In this document: one piece after another, positions 1 through 7,803 of the stretch
How positions within the stretch are numbered: the stretch's first letter is position 1
Layout: each line of letters begins with the position of its first letter
Source: an uncultured Agathobaculum sp.
GTDB lineage: Bacteria > Bacillota > Clostridia > Oscillospirales > Butyricicoccaceae
Length of the DNA stretch: 44,221 nucleotides
Assembly (NCBI RefSeq): GCF_944380975.1
Contig: NZ_CALWJK010000013.1
Coordinates: 1-44,221, forward strand
Direction of reading: 5' to 3'
The notes under the pieces: generated by a model
What the model saw: only the letters and a program-made list of their open reading frames with translations
What the model was told of the DNA's origin: nothing
Databases searched by the model: none
Position numbers and translations under genes: made by a program

Positions 1-52
<52 letters not shown>

Positions 53-294
53 TTGTATCGAAAGAGCCGAAGCTCATTCAATCGACTTTAGAGTCTGACG
101 TGTCACTTTGTTTTAAGTGGAGTTGTGACTTCCACCGATTTACCAAGAGTAAAACTCTTAGAATTTCAGGTTCGCACTACACTTGATATAAAACCAAGTT
201 AAGCTTTCTCGTTGTTTAATTTACAAGGTGCAATCCGCTGTTTTCGAGGACTTTTCAGAACTTTTTCAAGTTCTTTACCGTTCTCGGTGACAGC
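53..294 (-). other. rRNA operon leader (untranslated)
   Basis: This non-coding stretch lies between the most proximal rRNA promoter and 16S. On the minus strand it contains inverted repeats, including GAACTT-GAAA-AAGTTC near 257-272 and a GTGGAAGT/ACTTCCAC-type repeat near 118-140. Such elements are usual in leaders that feed RNase III processing or antitermination, but I cannot assign either role. No protein gene is visible in 1-592. The rest of that stretch is the promoter array. Confidence 0.7.
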
Positions 295-300
295 TTATTT

Positions 301-329
301 ATTATATCAGATCGTTTTCAGTTTGTCAA
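301..329 (-). promoter_or_regulatory. rRNA promoter, proximal
   Basis: On the minus strand TTGACA (329-324) is followed after 17 nt by TATAAT (306-301). Both hexamers match the sigma-A consensus exactly. An A-rich UP-like tract (repeated AAAAAGTT and GAAAAA) lies just upstream of the -35. Confidence 0.92.
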
Positions 330-393
330 GAACTTTTTCAAGTTTTTCAAACTTTTTTCGACCCGCGCCGCTTCTTTCTGAAGCAGCTTGATT

Positions 394-422
394 AATATAT
401 CAAACTCGGCAGGATTTGTCAA
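394..422 (-). promoter_or_regulatory. rRNA promoter, middle
   Basis: On the minus strand TTGACA (422-417) is followed after 17 nt by TATATT (399-394). The -10 lies 93 bp upstream of the proximal one, and the A-rich tract before the -35 resembles that of its neighbour. Confidence 0.9.
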
Positions 423-485
423 GAAGTTTTTTCAACTTTTTTTCTTTTCGCTTTGTTTGACCGTCTCTTTGTTTGAGACTTGTAT

Positions 486-514
486 AGTATACCCCTCTTT
501 TTTACTTTTGTCAA
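486..514 (-). promoter_or_regulatory. rRNA promoter, distal
   Basis: On the minus strand TTGACA (514-509) is followed after 17 nt by TATACT (491-486). The -10 lies 92 bp upstream of the middle promoter. It is only about 55 bp from the divergent metA promoter -10. Confidence 0.9.
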
Positions 515-545
515 CAGTTTTTTCCGGCATTTTCATTTTTTCAGC

Positions 546-574
546 TTGAGGTTTTTTTCACTCCCTGCTATAAT
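546..574 (+). promoter_or_regulatory. metA promoter
   Basis: TTGAGG (546-551) is followed after 17 nt by TATAAT (569-574). The expected start near 581 leaves a leader of only about 33 nt before the TTG start at 614. That is too short for a SAM riboswitch or T-box. Confidence 0.75.
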
Positions 575-613
575 AAGAATATTATAATAATTTTGCGAAA
601 AGGAGGGGTCGGC

Positions 614-1528
614 TTGCCAATCAAAATAGCCGACAGTCTGCCTGCGCGCGCTGTGCTGGAAAGCGAAAATATCTTTGTAATGACCGAGCACCGCGCGACC
701 ACACAGGATATACGACCGCTGCGCATCGCCTTGCTCAACCTGATGCCATTAAAGATCATTACGGAAACGCAGATCCTGCGCTGCCTGTCCAACACACCGA
801 TTCAAATTGAAGTTGATTTGATTCAAACCAAGAGTTACCACTCCAAAAACACACCGGAAGATCATCTGCTGACTTTTTACAAAACCTTCGATGACATCCG
901 CGATCAAAAATACGATGGCTTCATCATCACTGGCGCACCGGTAGAGAATATGCCTTTTGAAGATGTGGAATATTGGGACGAACTGGTCGAGATCATGGAT
1001 TGGAGCAAAACCCATGTGCACTCCACCCTACATATCTGTTGGGGCGCACAGGCTGGACTGTACCATCATTACGGCATTCCAAAGTATCCGTTGCCGCGTA
1101 AGATGTCCGGCATCTTCCGTCATCACGTCCTGTTCCCCAAAGAACCCTTGCTGCGCGGATTTGACGATGTTTTTTCGGCGCCGCATTCCCGTCATACCGA
1201 AGTCCGTGCCGAGGATATTCGCCGGGATGACCGCCTCCGCTTGTTGGCTGAATCCAACGAGGCAGGCGTATACATCGTGGAGGCGATGAACGGCCGTCAG
1301 ATTTTTGTGCTGGGCCACGGAGAATATGATTCCGACACGCTCAAGCGCGAATACGAACGCGATTTGGCCAAGGGTCTAAATCCCGACATCCCAGCCCATT
1401 ACTTTCGCAACGATGATCCGGACGATGAGATTCTTGTCACTTGGAAAGCGCATGCGCATCTGTTCTATACCAACTGGGTCAATTACTATGTATACCAAAC
1501 CACACCCTATCTTCTGGACAGAATGTAA
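614..1528 (+). CDS. metA: homoserine O-acetyltransferase (MetA/HTS family)
   Basis: This 304-residue cytoplasmic enzyme acylates homoserine in methionine synthesis. I chose the TTG at 614: AGGAGG lies 7 nt upstream, and this start puts the family residues at their classical numbers, with Cys142 in ICWGAQ, and His235 and Glu237 in GHGE. Residue 111 is Glu (TGAPVE). In characterised homologues Glu at this site favours acetyl-CoA, whereas E. coli MetA has Gly and uses succinyl-CoA, so acetyl transfer is inferred. A TTG at 593 would add residues with no family match. The gene is monocistronic, divergent from the rRNA operon, and closed by the hairpin at 1537. Confidence 0.95.
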   Translation: MPIKIADSLPARAVLESENIFVMTEHRATTQDIRPLRIALLNLMPLKIITETQILRCLSNTPIQIEVDLIQTKSYHSKNTPEDHLLTFYKTFDDIRDQKYDGFIITGAPVENMPFEDVEYWDELVEIMDWSKTHVHSTLHICWGAQAGLYHHYGIPKYPLPRKMSGIFRHHVLFPKEPLLRGFDDVFSAPHSRHTEVRAEDIRRDDRLRLLAESNEAGVYIVEAMNGRQIFVLGHGEYDSDTLKREYERDLAKGLNPDIPAHYFRNDDPDDEILVTWKAHAHLFYTNWVNYYVYQTTPYLLDRM

Positions 1529-1536
1529 ATGGATAC

Positions 1537-1570
1537 AAAAAAGAAACGGCCTATTGGCCGTTTCTTTTTT
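1537..1570. terminator. bidirectional terminator between metA and rex
   Basis: An 11-bp stem (1541-1551 with 1556-1566, TATT loop) is flanked by A and T runs, so it can stop metA on the plus strand and rex on the minus strand. The rex stop codon falls in its T tract. Confidence 0.9.
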
Positions 1571-2207
1571 ATTCTTCTGTTGTACTGACCAAGTGGCACA
1601 GTGTCATCAAGCTATCGGACAGATGGACATTTTCCACTGGTACTCCCAAGCCGCCCAAGTGGAGATCTTCTCCCGTGAAGTTCCACAAGCCACGGATGCC
1701 TTGATCGACCAGTTCCCGCGCAATTTCAGGCGCATTTTTCCGCGGGATGGTGAGAACCGCCACATCCGGCTTGTGCGCTGCGATAAACGACGGTAAATCA
1801 TCGCTGCTGCGCACGGAATATCCACCAAACGCTTTTCCTTTCAGTTCAGGATTGGCATCAAACGCGCAAAGCAGCTTAAAGCCGCTGGCGGAAAAATCAA
1901 AGTTATTGAGCAGCGCCCGGCCCAGATTGCCGGCGCCCAGCAAAATCGCTGTGCGGCCTGCACGGAGGCCGAGAATAGACCCCAATTCCTCCATCAGCTT
2001 ATCAATATTGTAGCCATAGCCCTGCTGTCCGAAGCCACCGAAACAGTTAAAATCCTGCCGGATTTGTGAAGCCGTTAATCCCATGCGCTCTGCCAGCGCA
2101 CGCGAGGAGATGCGCTGCACACCTTCAGCCTTCAGTTCACAGATATTCCGGTAATAGCGCGGCAACCGCTGAATGACCGCTTTGGAAACCTCTTGCTTTC
2201 GTTCCAC
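1569..2207 (-). CDS. rex: redox-sensing transcriptional repressor Rex
   Basis: Rex represses fermentation and respiration genes and leaves DNA when NADH rises relative to NAD+. The 212 residues show the N-terminal winged helix (LPRYYR, then SSRALAERMGLTASQIRQDF, about residues 14-52) and a Rossmann NAD(H) fold starting at LLGAGNLGRAL (about residue 90). The length is normal for the family. The start is GTG with AAGGAG upstream. It lies 39 nt downstream of icd with no visible terminator, so the two are probably co-transcribed from the icd promoter, which carries a Rex-like operator. That arrangement would be autoregulatory. Confidence 0.96.
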   Translation of the reverse strand: MERKQEVSKAVIQRLPRYYRNICELKAEGVQRISSRALAERMGLTASQIRQDFNCFGGFGQQGYGYNIDKLMEELGSILGLRAGRTAILLGAGNLGRALLNNFDFSASGFKLLCAFDANPELKGKAFGGYSVRSSDDLPSFIAAHKPDVAVLTIPRKNAPEIARELVDQGIRGLWNFTGEDLHLGGLGVPVENVHLSDSLMTLCHLVSTTEE

Positions 2208-2246
2208 AGGCTCTCTCCTTCTTCCTTAAATTGCGATATGCAACAA

Positions 2247-3404
2247 TTACAGCTTCGCGATGGTATCCAGCACGTAATCCGTAAATTCCTGTGCAGTCGC
2301 GCCGGTATCCCGACCGGTAACGACCACTTTTTTCTCTTCAAACATGCAGATATCCAGTGCACGGTCGAGTTTTTTCGCCAGTTCGATCTCGCCGATATGC
2401 TCCAGCAGCATGACCGATGCACGCAGCACGGACGACGGGTCGGCGTACTTTGCACGGCCTTCCTGCACCATGCGCGGTGCCGAACCGTGGATCGCCTCGA
2501 ACATCGCGTAACGCTTACCAATGTTCGCCGAACCTGCCGTACCAACGCCGCCCTGAATCTCAGCGGCCTCATCGGTGATGATATCGCCGTACAGGTTGGG
2601 CAGCACGACCACCTTAAAGTCGCGACGGCGCTTGTCGTCCAGCAGCTTTGCGGTCATGATATCGATGTACCAGTCGTCGAACTCGACTTCCGGATATTCC
2701 TTTGCGACCTTCTGGCAGGTATCAAGGAACTTGCCGTCAGTCGTTTTGATGATATTCGCCTTGGTGACGCAGGAAACGCGGTTCTTGCCGGTCTTACGTG
2801 CATAGTCGAATGCCAGACGGGCAATACGCTCGCAGCCCTGCGAGGTGGCAACCGTGAAATCCAGGAACAGGTCATCGTCGATCTGCATGCCCTGCGAACC
2901 GACAGCATACCCGCCTTCGGTGTTTTCACGATAGAACGTCCAGTCGATGCCAAGTTCAGGCACCTTGACCGGGCGCACGTTGGCAAACAGGTCGAGCGCC
3001 TTGCGCATCGCCACGTTTGCAGATTCCACATTCGGCCACGGATCGCCCTTGCGCGGGGTCGTGGTCGGCCCCTTCAGAATCACATGGCACTGCTTGAGCT
3101 CTTCCATCACATCGGGCGGGATCGCGCAGCCAAGCTCGGCGCGGCGCTCGATGGTCAGGCCGTCGATCACGCGGAACTCCACCTTGCCCGCCTTCACTTT
3201 GTCCGCCAGCAGTGTCTCCAGCGCATGCTGCGCCATGCCGGTGATCATCGGGCCGATGCCGTCGCCGCCGCATACGCCGATGACGAGCTTATCGAGTTTG
3301 GAATAATCAATAAAGTCGTCCTGCGCCTTCATATCCGCAATACGCTTGCGCTGGCTTTCGACGACTGCTTCAAACTTTTCCAGAATGGACTGGTCGATAG
3401 ACAT
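2247..3404 (-). CDS. icd: isocitrate dehydrogenase, NAD-type (isocitrate/isopropylmalate DH family)
   Basis: The enzyme oxidatively decarboxylates isocitrate to 2-oxoglutarate, the carbon skeleton for glutamate. Its 385 residues carry GGDGIGPMI near residue 46, the substrate-loop motif YRENTEGGYAVGSQ, and the metal and cofactor segment NLYGDIITDEAAE. The RENTEG loop fits isocitrate rather than isopropylmalate. NAD over NADP preference is inferred from resemblance to short clostridial NAD enzymes, not read from a proven residue. The RBS is GGAGGA. It lies downstream of aconitase, the preceding enzyme of the pathway, but has its own promoter. rex follows. Confidence 0.9.
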   Translation of the reverse strand: MSIDQSILEKFEAVVESQRKRIADMKAQDDFIDYSKLDKLVIGVCGGDGIGPMITGMAQHALETLLADKVKAGKVEFRVIDGLTIERRAELGCAIPPDVMEELKQCHVILKGPTTTPRKGDPWPNVESANVAMRKALDLFANVRPVKVPELGIDWTFYRENTEGGYAVGSQGMQIDDDLFLDFTVATSQGCERIARLAFDYARKTGKNRVSCVTKANIIKTTDGKFLDTCQKVAKEYPEVEFDDWYIDIMTAKLLDDKRRRDFKVVVLPNLYGDIITDEAAEIQGGVGTAGSANIGKRYAMFEAIHGSAPRMVQEGRAKYADPSSVLRASVMLLEHIGEIELAKKLDRALDICMFEEKKVVVTGRDTGATAQEFTDYVLDTIAKL

Positions 3405-3424
3405 GGGAACGTCCTCCTACTGAA

Positions 3425-3442
3425 TTGATATTATTTTAACAA
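3425..3442. promoter_or_regulatory. candidate Rex operator
   Basis: On the minus strand the site reads TTGTTAA-AATA-ATATCAA. The left half matches the clostridial Rex half-site exactly and the right half matches TTAACAA at 5 of 7 positions. It overlaps the icd -10, where bound Rex would block initiation. One weak half-site keeps confidence moderate. Confidence 0.5.
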
Positions 3443-3461
3443 AAATTCTATGTTCTGTCAA
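3433..3461 (-). promoter_or_regulatory. icd-rex promoter
   Basis: On the minus strand TTGACA (3461-3456) is followed after 17 nt by TAAAAT (3438-3433). It lies about 30 bp upstream of the icd start. Confidence 0.85.
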
Positions 3462-3470
3462 GAAAAGCAG

Positions 3471-3502
3471 GTCAGAGAGAGCGCTGCGGCTCCCTCTGAC
3501 AC
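3471..3502 (-). terminator. terminator after aconitase gene
   Basis: A 12-bp stem with one G-U pair (3471-3482 with 3491-3502) is followed on the minus strand by CTGCTTTTCTT. It separates acn from the icd promoter. The T run starts a few bases late, so readthrough is possible. Confidence 0.7.
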
Positions 3503-3509
3503 AAGTAAT

Positions 3510-5432
3510 TTATTTCACGTTCTGACGGGCGTAATTGAGCGTACCCCCGGCAAGCAGCGCACCTCTCTGACGATCGGACACATCGCAGTCTGCCTTGAAG
3601 GTTTTGCCGCCGCACACAATAGTGACCTGCTGGCCATTTTTCACTTCTTCCAGCACATTCGGCAGAGAAATCTCATCCAACAGGCTGATTTCGTCATAAT
3701 CTGCCGGGTTTGCAAAGGTCAGCGGCAGGATGCCGGAGTTGACCAGATTTGCCTTGTGGATGCGTGCAAACGACTTGCACAGCACCGCCTTCACACCCAG
3801 ATACAGCGGAACGAGCGCCGCGTGCTCACGCGACGAACCCTGACCATAGTTAGCGCCGCCTACGATGATGCCGCCGCCCTGCTCCTTGCAGCGTGCCGGG
3901 AACTCCGAATCAACGTTGATAAAGCAGTAGTTGGAGTAATACGGCACATTCGAGCGATACGGCAGCAGCTTTGCGCCTGCCGGCAGGATGTGGTCGGTCG
4001 TGATGTTGTCCTCGGTCTTGAGTACGACCTTGCCCGTATAGCTTGCTTCCAGCGCCTTACCCAGCGGGAACGGCTTGATATTCGGGCCGCGCACAACCTC
4101 CACCTCGTCCGGATTTTCCGCAGGCTTGACAATCAGATTATCGTTAATGACAAAGTGCTCGGGCATCTGGATTTCCGGCATCTCGCCCAGCGTGCGCGGG
4201 TCGGTCAGCACGCCAGCCAGTGCGCTCGCCGCCGCAACTTCAGGCGACACCAGATAGATCTGCGCGTCCTGCGTGCCCGAACGGCCCTCAAAATTGCGGT
4301 TGAAGGTGCGCAGGGAGACACCTGCGGACTCCGGCGACTGGCCCATGCCGATGCAGGGGCCGCAGGCGCATTCCAGAATGCGTGCCCCCGCGGAAATGAT
4401 GTCTGCCAGCGCACCGTTCTGCGCGAGCATATTGAACACCTGCTTAGAACCCGGGCTGATGGTCAGCGAAACGTCCGGATGAACGGTCTTGCCCTTCAAA
4501 ATGGCCGCGACCTTCATCATATCGTAATAAGAAGAGTTGGTGCACGAGCCAATGCAGCACTGATTGACCTTGATTGCACCGATCTCGGACACCTTCTTTA
4601 CGTTGTCCGGCATATGCGGCATCGCGGCCAGCGGCTCAAGCGCGGACAGATCGACCGTATACTCCTCGTCGTAAACCGCATCCGGGTCGGAGGACAGCTC
4701 TACCCATACATCGCCGCGCCCTTGCGCCTCAAGGAACTTTTTTGTCTCCTCGTCGGACGGAAAAATCGAAGTCGTCGCGCCCAGCTCCGCGCCCATGTTC
4801 GTGATGGTCGCGCGCTCCGGTACGGACAGGGTCTTGACGCCTTCGCCTGCGTACTCCACGATCTTGCCGACGCCGCCCTTGACGGTCATCTGGCACAGCA
4901 CGTCCAGAATAACATCCTTCGCCGACACCCACGGAGACAGCTTACCCGTCAGATTGACACGTACCATCTTAGGCATCGGGATGTAATATGCACCGCCGCC
5001 CATCGCGACCGCAACATCCAGACCGCCCGCGCCAAATGCAAGCATGCCAATGCCGCCGCCGGTCGGGGTGTGGCTGTCCGAGCCGATCAGCGTCTTGCCC
5101 GGCGCGCCGAAGCGCTCGAGGTGCACCTGATGGCAGATACCGTTGCCCGCCTTGGAATAGTAGATACCGTGCTTTTTCGCGACCGAGCCGATATATTTGT
5201 GGTCGTCCGCGTTTTCGAAGCCGGACTGCAGGGTGTTGTGGTCAATGTAGGCAACCGACCGCTCGGTCTTGACCTGATCGACGCCCATCGCCTCGAATTG
5301 CAGATAGGCCATCGTGCCGGTCGCGTCCTGCGTCAGCGTCTGGTCAATCTTGAGGCCGATTTCCTGCCCCTGTACCATCTCGCCGTCCACCAGATGCGCT
5401 TTCAGGATTTTCTGCGCAATTGTCATACCCAT
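3510..5432 (-). CDS. aconitate hydratase
   Basis: This 640-residue enzyme isomerises citrate to isocitrate through a 4Fe-4S cluster. Cluster ligands are visible in CCIGSCTNSS and in ECACGPCIGMG. The swivel domain carries GSSREHAALVP. It is shorter than AcnA (about 890 residues) and fits the compact clostridial type related to isopropylmalate dehydratase. I chose the ATG at 5432, with AGGA 7 nt upstream. An ATG two codons later is possible, and a reading extended to 5570 lacks family sequence. It forms the 2-oxoglutarate branch with icd. No citrate synthase is in the window. No clear promoter is seen upstream, so it may be fed by readthrough of the tsaD terminator. Confidence 0.93.
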   Translation of the reverse strand: MGMTIAQKILKAHLVDGEMVQGQEIGLKIDQTLTQDATGTMAYLQFEAMGVDQVKTERSVAYIDHNTLQSGFENADDHKYIGSVAKKHGIYYSKAGNGICHQVHLERFGAPGKTLIGSDSHTPTGGGIGMLAFGAGGLDVAVAMGGGAYYIPMPKMVRVNLTGKLSPWVSAKDVILDVLCQMTVKGGVGKIVEYAGEGVKTLSVPERATITNMGAELGATTSIFPSDEETKKFLEAQGRGDVWVELSSDPDAVYDEEYTVDLSALEPLAAMPHMPDNVKKVSEIGAIKVNQCCIGSCTNSSYYDMMKVAAILKGKTVHPDVSLTISPGSKQVFNMLAQNGALADIISAGARILECACGPCIGMGQSPESAGVSLRTFNRNFEGRSGTQDAQIYLVSPEVAAASALAGVLTDPRTLGEMPEIQMPEHFVINDNLIVKPAENPDEVEVVRGPNIKPFPLGKALEASYTGKVVLKTEDNITTDHILPAGAKLLPYRSNVPYYSNYCFINVDSEFPARCKEQGGGIIVGGANYGQGSSREHAALVPLYLGVKAVLCKSFARIHKANLVNSGILPLTFANPADYDEISLLDEISLPNVLEEVKNGQQVTIVCGGKTFKADCDVSDRQRGALLAGGTLNYARQNVK

Positions 5433-5536
5433 TTGTGTTTCCTTCGCTCCTTTATGTCCCACACGCGCGGCGTTTTCTGCGCCCCGCGCCCCATCCCGAT
5501 GCAGGGACGGGCGGTTGCGGCTTCCACAGCCTTCTC

Positions 5537-5559
5537 CACGGCGCGCAAAACGCGCCGTG
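5537..5559. other. GC-rich perfect hairpin upstream of aconitase
   Basis: CACGGCGCG (5537-5545) pairs perfectly with CGCGCCGTG (5551-5559) around a CAAAA loop, without a following T run on either strand. It lies about 105 bp before the aconitase start in a stretch with no recognisable promoter. Its role is unknown. Confidence 0.5.
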
Positions 5560-5573
5560 CCCAAAAACAAAAC

Positions 5574-5606
5574 AGAAGTGGCCTTTGCAGCGCAAAGACC
5601 ACTTCT
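5574..5606 (-). terminator. terminator of the polA-tsaD unit
   Basis: A 14-bp stem with one mismatch (5574-5587 with 5593-5606) is followed on the minus strand by GTTTTGTTTTT. It lies 40 bp beyond the tsaD stop. Confidence 0.88.
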
Positions 5607-5646
5607 ATTTTACAACAATATGCCTGTTTTGAAAAGCCCTTTTCCC

Positions 5647-6672
5647 CTATCGCTTTTCACAAATATTCTCACCGATCTCCGCAGTGGCGAAAGCATTTTG
5701 CAAGGTCGTGCCTGTGTTGCCTGCAAGATACTCGAAATACGCCTGACTGCCGATCATCGCAGCATTGTCACCGCACAGATTCAGCGGCGGCAGATACAGC
5801 TGGGTATGCGTGCGTTTTGCCATCTCACCGAGCGCTGCGCGCAGGAAAGAGTTTGCCGCCACACCGCCCGCGCATACCACGCGCCGCGCGTGCGTCTGAT
5901 GGACTGCCTGCTCCAGCCGCGGTACCAACGTGCGCACGACCGCCGCGCAGAACGAAGCTGCCAAATCGTTTTTGTCAATCGCCTCGCCCTTCTGCTCGGC
6001 ATTGTGCGCAAGGTTAATAACTGCTGTTTTTAACCCGGAGAAAGAAAAATCGAGCGGCGCGTCCTTGATGTGCGAATCCGGCAGCTTGTAGCGTGTCGGA
6101 TCGCCCTCCTGCGCAAGCTTGTCGATTTTCGGCCCGCCCGGATAGCCCACGCCGAGCACGCGCGCGACCTTATCGAACGCCTCACCCGCCGCGTCGTCCC
6201 GCGTACCGCCGAGGATATCAAAATCCGTATAATCGCGCACCATGACAATCTCACTGTGCCCGCCCGACGCAATCAGCGTCAAAAACGGCGGCTTGAGATC
6301 GGGATACGCCAAATAAGTCGCCGCGATATGCCCGCGAATGTGATGCACCGGAATAAACGGCTTGTTCAGCGCAAAAGCCAGCGACTTGCCGAAATTTGCA
6401 CCGACCAGCAGCGCGCCAATCAAGCCCGGCGCACAGGTCGCCGCGACTGCGTCCACCTCATGTTTGTCCATCTTAGCGTCCGACAGTGCCTGCTCGGTCA
6501 CGCGCACGACCGCCTCCATATGGCGGCGCGAGGCAATTTCCGGCACCACGCCACCGTACAGCGCGTGCGTTTCGATCTGCGTGTCCACCACACTGGAAAG
6601 AATGTTCCGTCCGTCCTCGATAACGGCTGCCGCCGTTTCATCACAGGAGGACTCGATAGCCAAAATTCTCAT
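5647..6672 (-). CDS. tsaD: tRNA N6-adenosine threonylcarbamoyltransferase TsaD
   Basis: TsaD transfers the threonylcarbamoyl group to A37 of ANN-decoding tRNAs (t6A), working with TsaB, TsaE and TsaC, none of which is in this window. The 341 residues begin MRILAIESSCDET. The metal ligands are His111 and His115 (HHIRGH), and a late LCGDNAAMIG motif carries the metal-binding Asp. The length is normal. The start at 6672 gives the canonical N-terminus; a reading open further upstream lacks similarity. It is the last gene of an overlapping unit that includes rimI, a common partner of tsa genes in Bacillota. Confidence 0.96.
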   Translation of the reverse strand: MRILAIESSCDETAAAVIEDGRNILSSVVDTQIETHALYGGVVPEIASRRHMEAVVRVTEQALSDAKMDKHEVDAVAATCAPGLIGALLVGANFGKSLAFALNKPFIPVHHIRGHIAATYLAYPDLKPPFLTLIASGGHSEIVMVRDYTDFDILGGTRDDAAGEAFDKVARVLGVGYPGGPKIDKLAQEGDPTRYKLPDSHIKDAPLDFSFSGLKTAVINLAHNAEQKGEAIDKNDLAASFCAAVVRTLVPRLEQAVHQTHARRVVCAGGVAANSFLRAALGEMAKRTHTQLYLPPLNLCGDNAAMIGSQAYFEYLAGNTGTTLQNAFATAEIGENICEKR

Positions 6673-6689
6673 GCGTTGATAACCACCCG

Positions 6690-6899
6690 TCAAAATGAAT
6701 ATGTCACAAAAAGCAGCACCCGAATCACCGCCGCGATCGGCAGCAGTAACGCGCCGCTTAGGCTCACCTGCAGGCGCACAACCTGCGCTTTTGGATCTCC
6801 GCCGCCCTGTACTGCGCGCAGCGCATCGCACAGCGCATGGGCGAACACACAGGCACACATCACCGTTCCGATCAGGCAAAACGCCAGAAACACAATCAT
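6690..6899 (-). CDS. small membrane protein of unknown function
   Basis: This 69-residue protein has an N-terminal hydrophobic segment (MIVFLAFCLIGTVMCACVF, about residues 1-19) and a second one near residues 46-66, with a short polar stretch (RAVQGGGDPKAQ) between. Two membrane helices are therefore likely. Its ATG overlaps the stop of the upstream acetyltransferase by 4 nt, with GAGGAGG before it, which supports a real, coupled gene. I do not recognise the family. Its place directly before tsaD says only that it is co-expressed with the t6A gene. Confidence 0.75.
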   Translation of the reverse strand: MIVFLAFCLIGTVMCACVFAHALCDALRAVQGGGDPKAQVVRLQVSLSGALLLPIAAVIRVLLFVTYSF

Positions 6900-7372
6900 G
6901 CCTGACCCTCCTCGACCGAAAGCGTTTTTTCAAAACAGCGGCAGTTTTCCGCGCCTGCGGGACTGCCGTAATAAGGAATTTCGCGGAAGCCCAGCTTATG
7001 ATACAGCGCCGCCGAATCATCGGTCGTGCGGGCGGTCTCCAAAATTGCGCGTGCATAACCATGTGCGGCAGCATCCTGCTCCAGCGCACGAATCAGCGCA
7101 CTGGCAACGCCCTTCCGCCGGAAAGCTAGAGAAACGAAAATGCGCTTGATTTCCGCGGTTTCCGCGTCGATTTTTTTCCACGCGCCGCAGCCTGCCGCCT
7201 TGCCATCCACGTAGGCTACCATGCGCGCATCCAGCAAATGCGGGTCGTTGTATTTGGCATAACGCCGATGCACTTCACCCACTACTTGAAAATAGTACTC
7301 GTCCAGCTGCTGCACGAGCGCCAGAAAATCTGCGTTTTCCGCGTCAACAAACCGAATCTCTATGCGTATCAC
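6896..7372 (-). CDS. GNAT family N-acetyltransferase
   Basis: This 158-residue protein has the single-domain GNAT plan. The acetyl-CoA pyrophosphate loop is the RRKGVASALI segment (about residues 87-96), preceded by strand beta-4 (AEIKRIFVS), and the end contains ALYHKLGFREI. The substrate is unknown. It differs from the adjacent rimI, so it is not a simple duplicate. The start is a GTG that overlaps the rimI stop (GTGA) by 4 nt. AAGGA abuts the GTG directly, so initiation probably depends on translational coupling. Confidence 0.85.
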   Translation of the reverse strand: MIRIEIRFVDAENADFLALVQQLDEYYFQVVGEVHRRYAKYNDPHLLDARMVAYVDGKAAGCGAWKKIDAETAEIKRIFVSLAFRRKGVASALIRALEQDAAAHGYARAILETARTTDDSAALYHKLGFREIPYYGSPAGAENCRCFEKTLSVEEGQA

Positions 7373-7803
7373 TCCTTCAGAAACAGGGTCATCAGCACCG
7401 CATCCTCAGTCGGCACAATGTAAAAATTCTTACGCACGCCAACACGAACAAAGCCTGCGCTCTCATACAGCGCAATCGCGGGCACATTGGATGTACGCAC
7501 TTCGAGCGTGACAAATGCCAGTGCCTGCGCACGCGCCTCGTCAGTCAGTTCCGCAATCAGCGCGCGAGCGATGCCCTGCCTGCGGCAGTCCGGCGACACC
7601 GCAACATTGGTGATGTATCCTTCATCCAGCACGGTCTGACAGCCGACATAGCCAACTGCCTGTCCGTCCCGCTCGGCCACGAGGAAAATGCCCTTGTCAA
7701 GCTCCTCCCGCAGCATTTTTTCGCTCCAAGGCGCGTGAAAGCACGCGTTTTCGATTGCTTCCAGTGCCGTCAGATGGCGCTCCGCCATCGGTACGACCGT
7801 CAT
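7369..7803 (-). CDS. rimI: ribosomal protein S18-alanine N-acetyltransferase RimI
   Basis: RimI is a GNAT enzyme that acetylates the N-terminal alanine of S18, and in many bacteria sits next to t6A genes. The 144 residues show the N-terminal ENACFHAPWSEKMLREEL segment typical of RimI, the pyrophosphate loop RRQGIARALI, and the C-terminal NVPAIALYESAGFVRVGVRKNFY. It overlaps the phosphatase gene upstream by ATGA, with GGGAG 9 nt before the start. Substrate assignment is by family; the motif set alone does not prove S18. Confidence 0.9.
   Translation of the reverse strand: MTVVPMAERHLTALEAIENACFHAPWSEKMLREELDKGIFLVAERDGQAVGYVGCQTVLDEGYITNVAVSPDCRRQGIARALIAELTDEARAQALAFVTLEVRTSNVPAIALYESAGFVRVGVRKNFYIVPTEDAVLMTLFLKE

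Noticed and set aside
575-613. SAM riboswitch or T-box before metA
   Set aside because: The expected leader is only about 33 nt and shows no conserved stem elements.
3450-6017. Very long open frame on the plus strand (855 codons)
   Set aside because: It runs antisense to aconitase and the tsaD 3' end, which have clear families. The translation is Arg/His-rich and non-globular. GC-rich third positions create such shadows.
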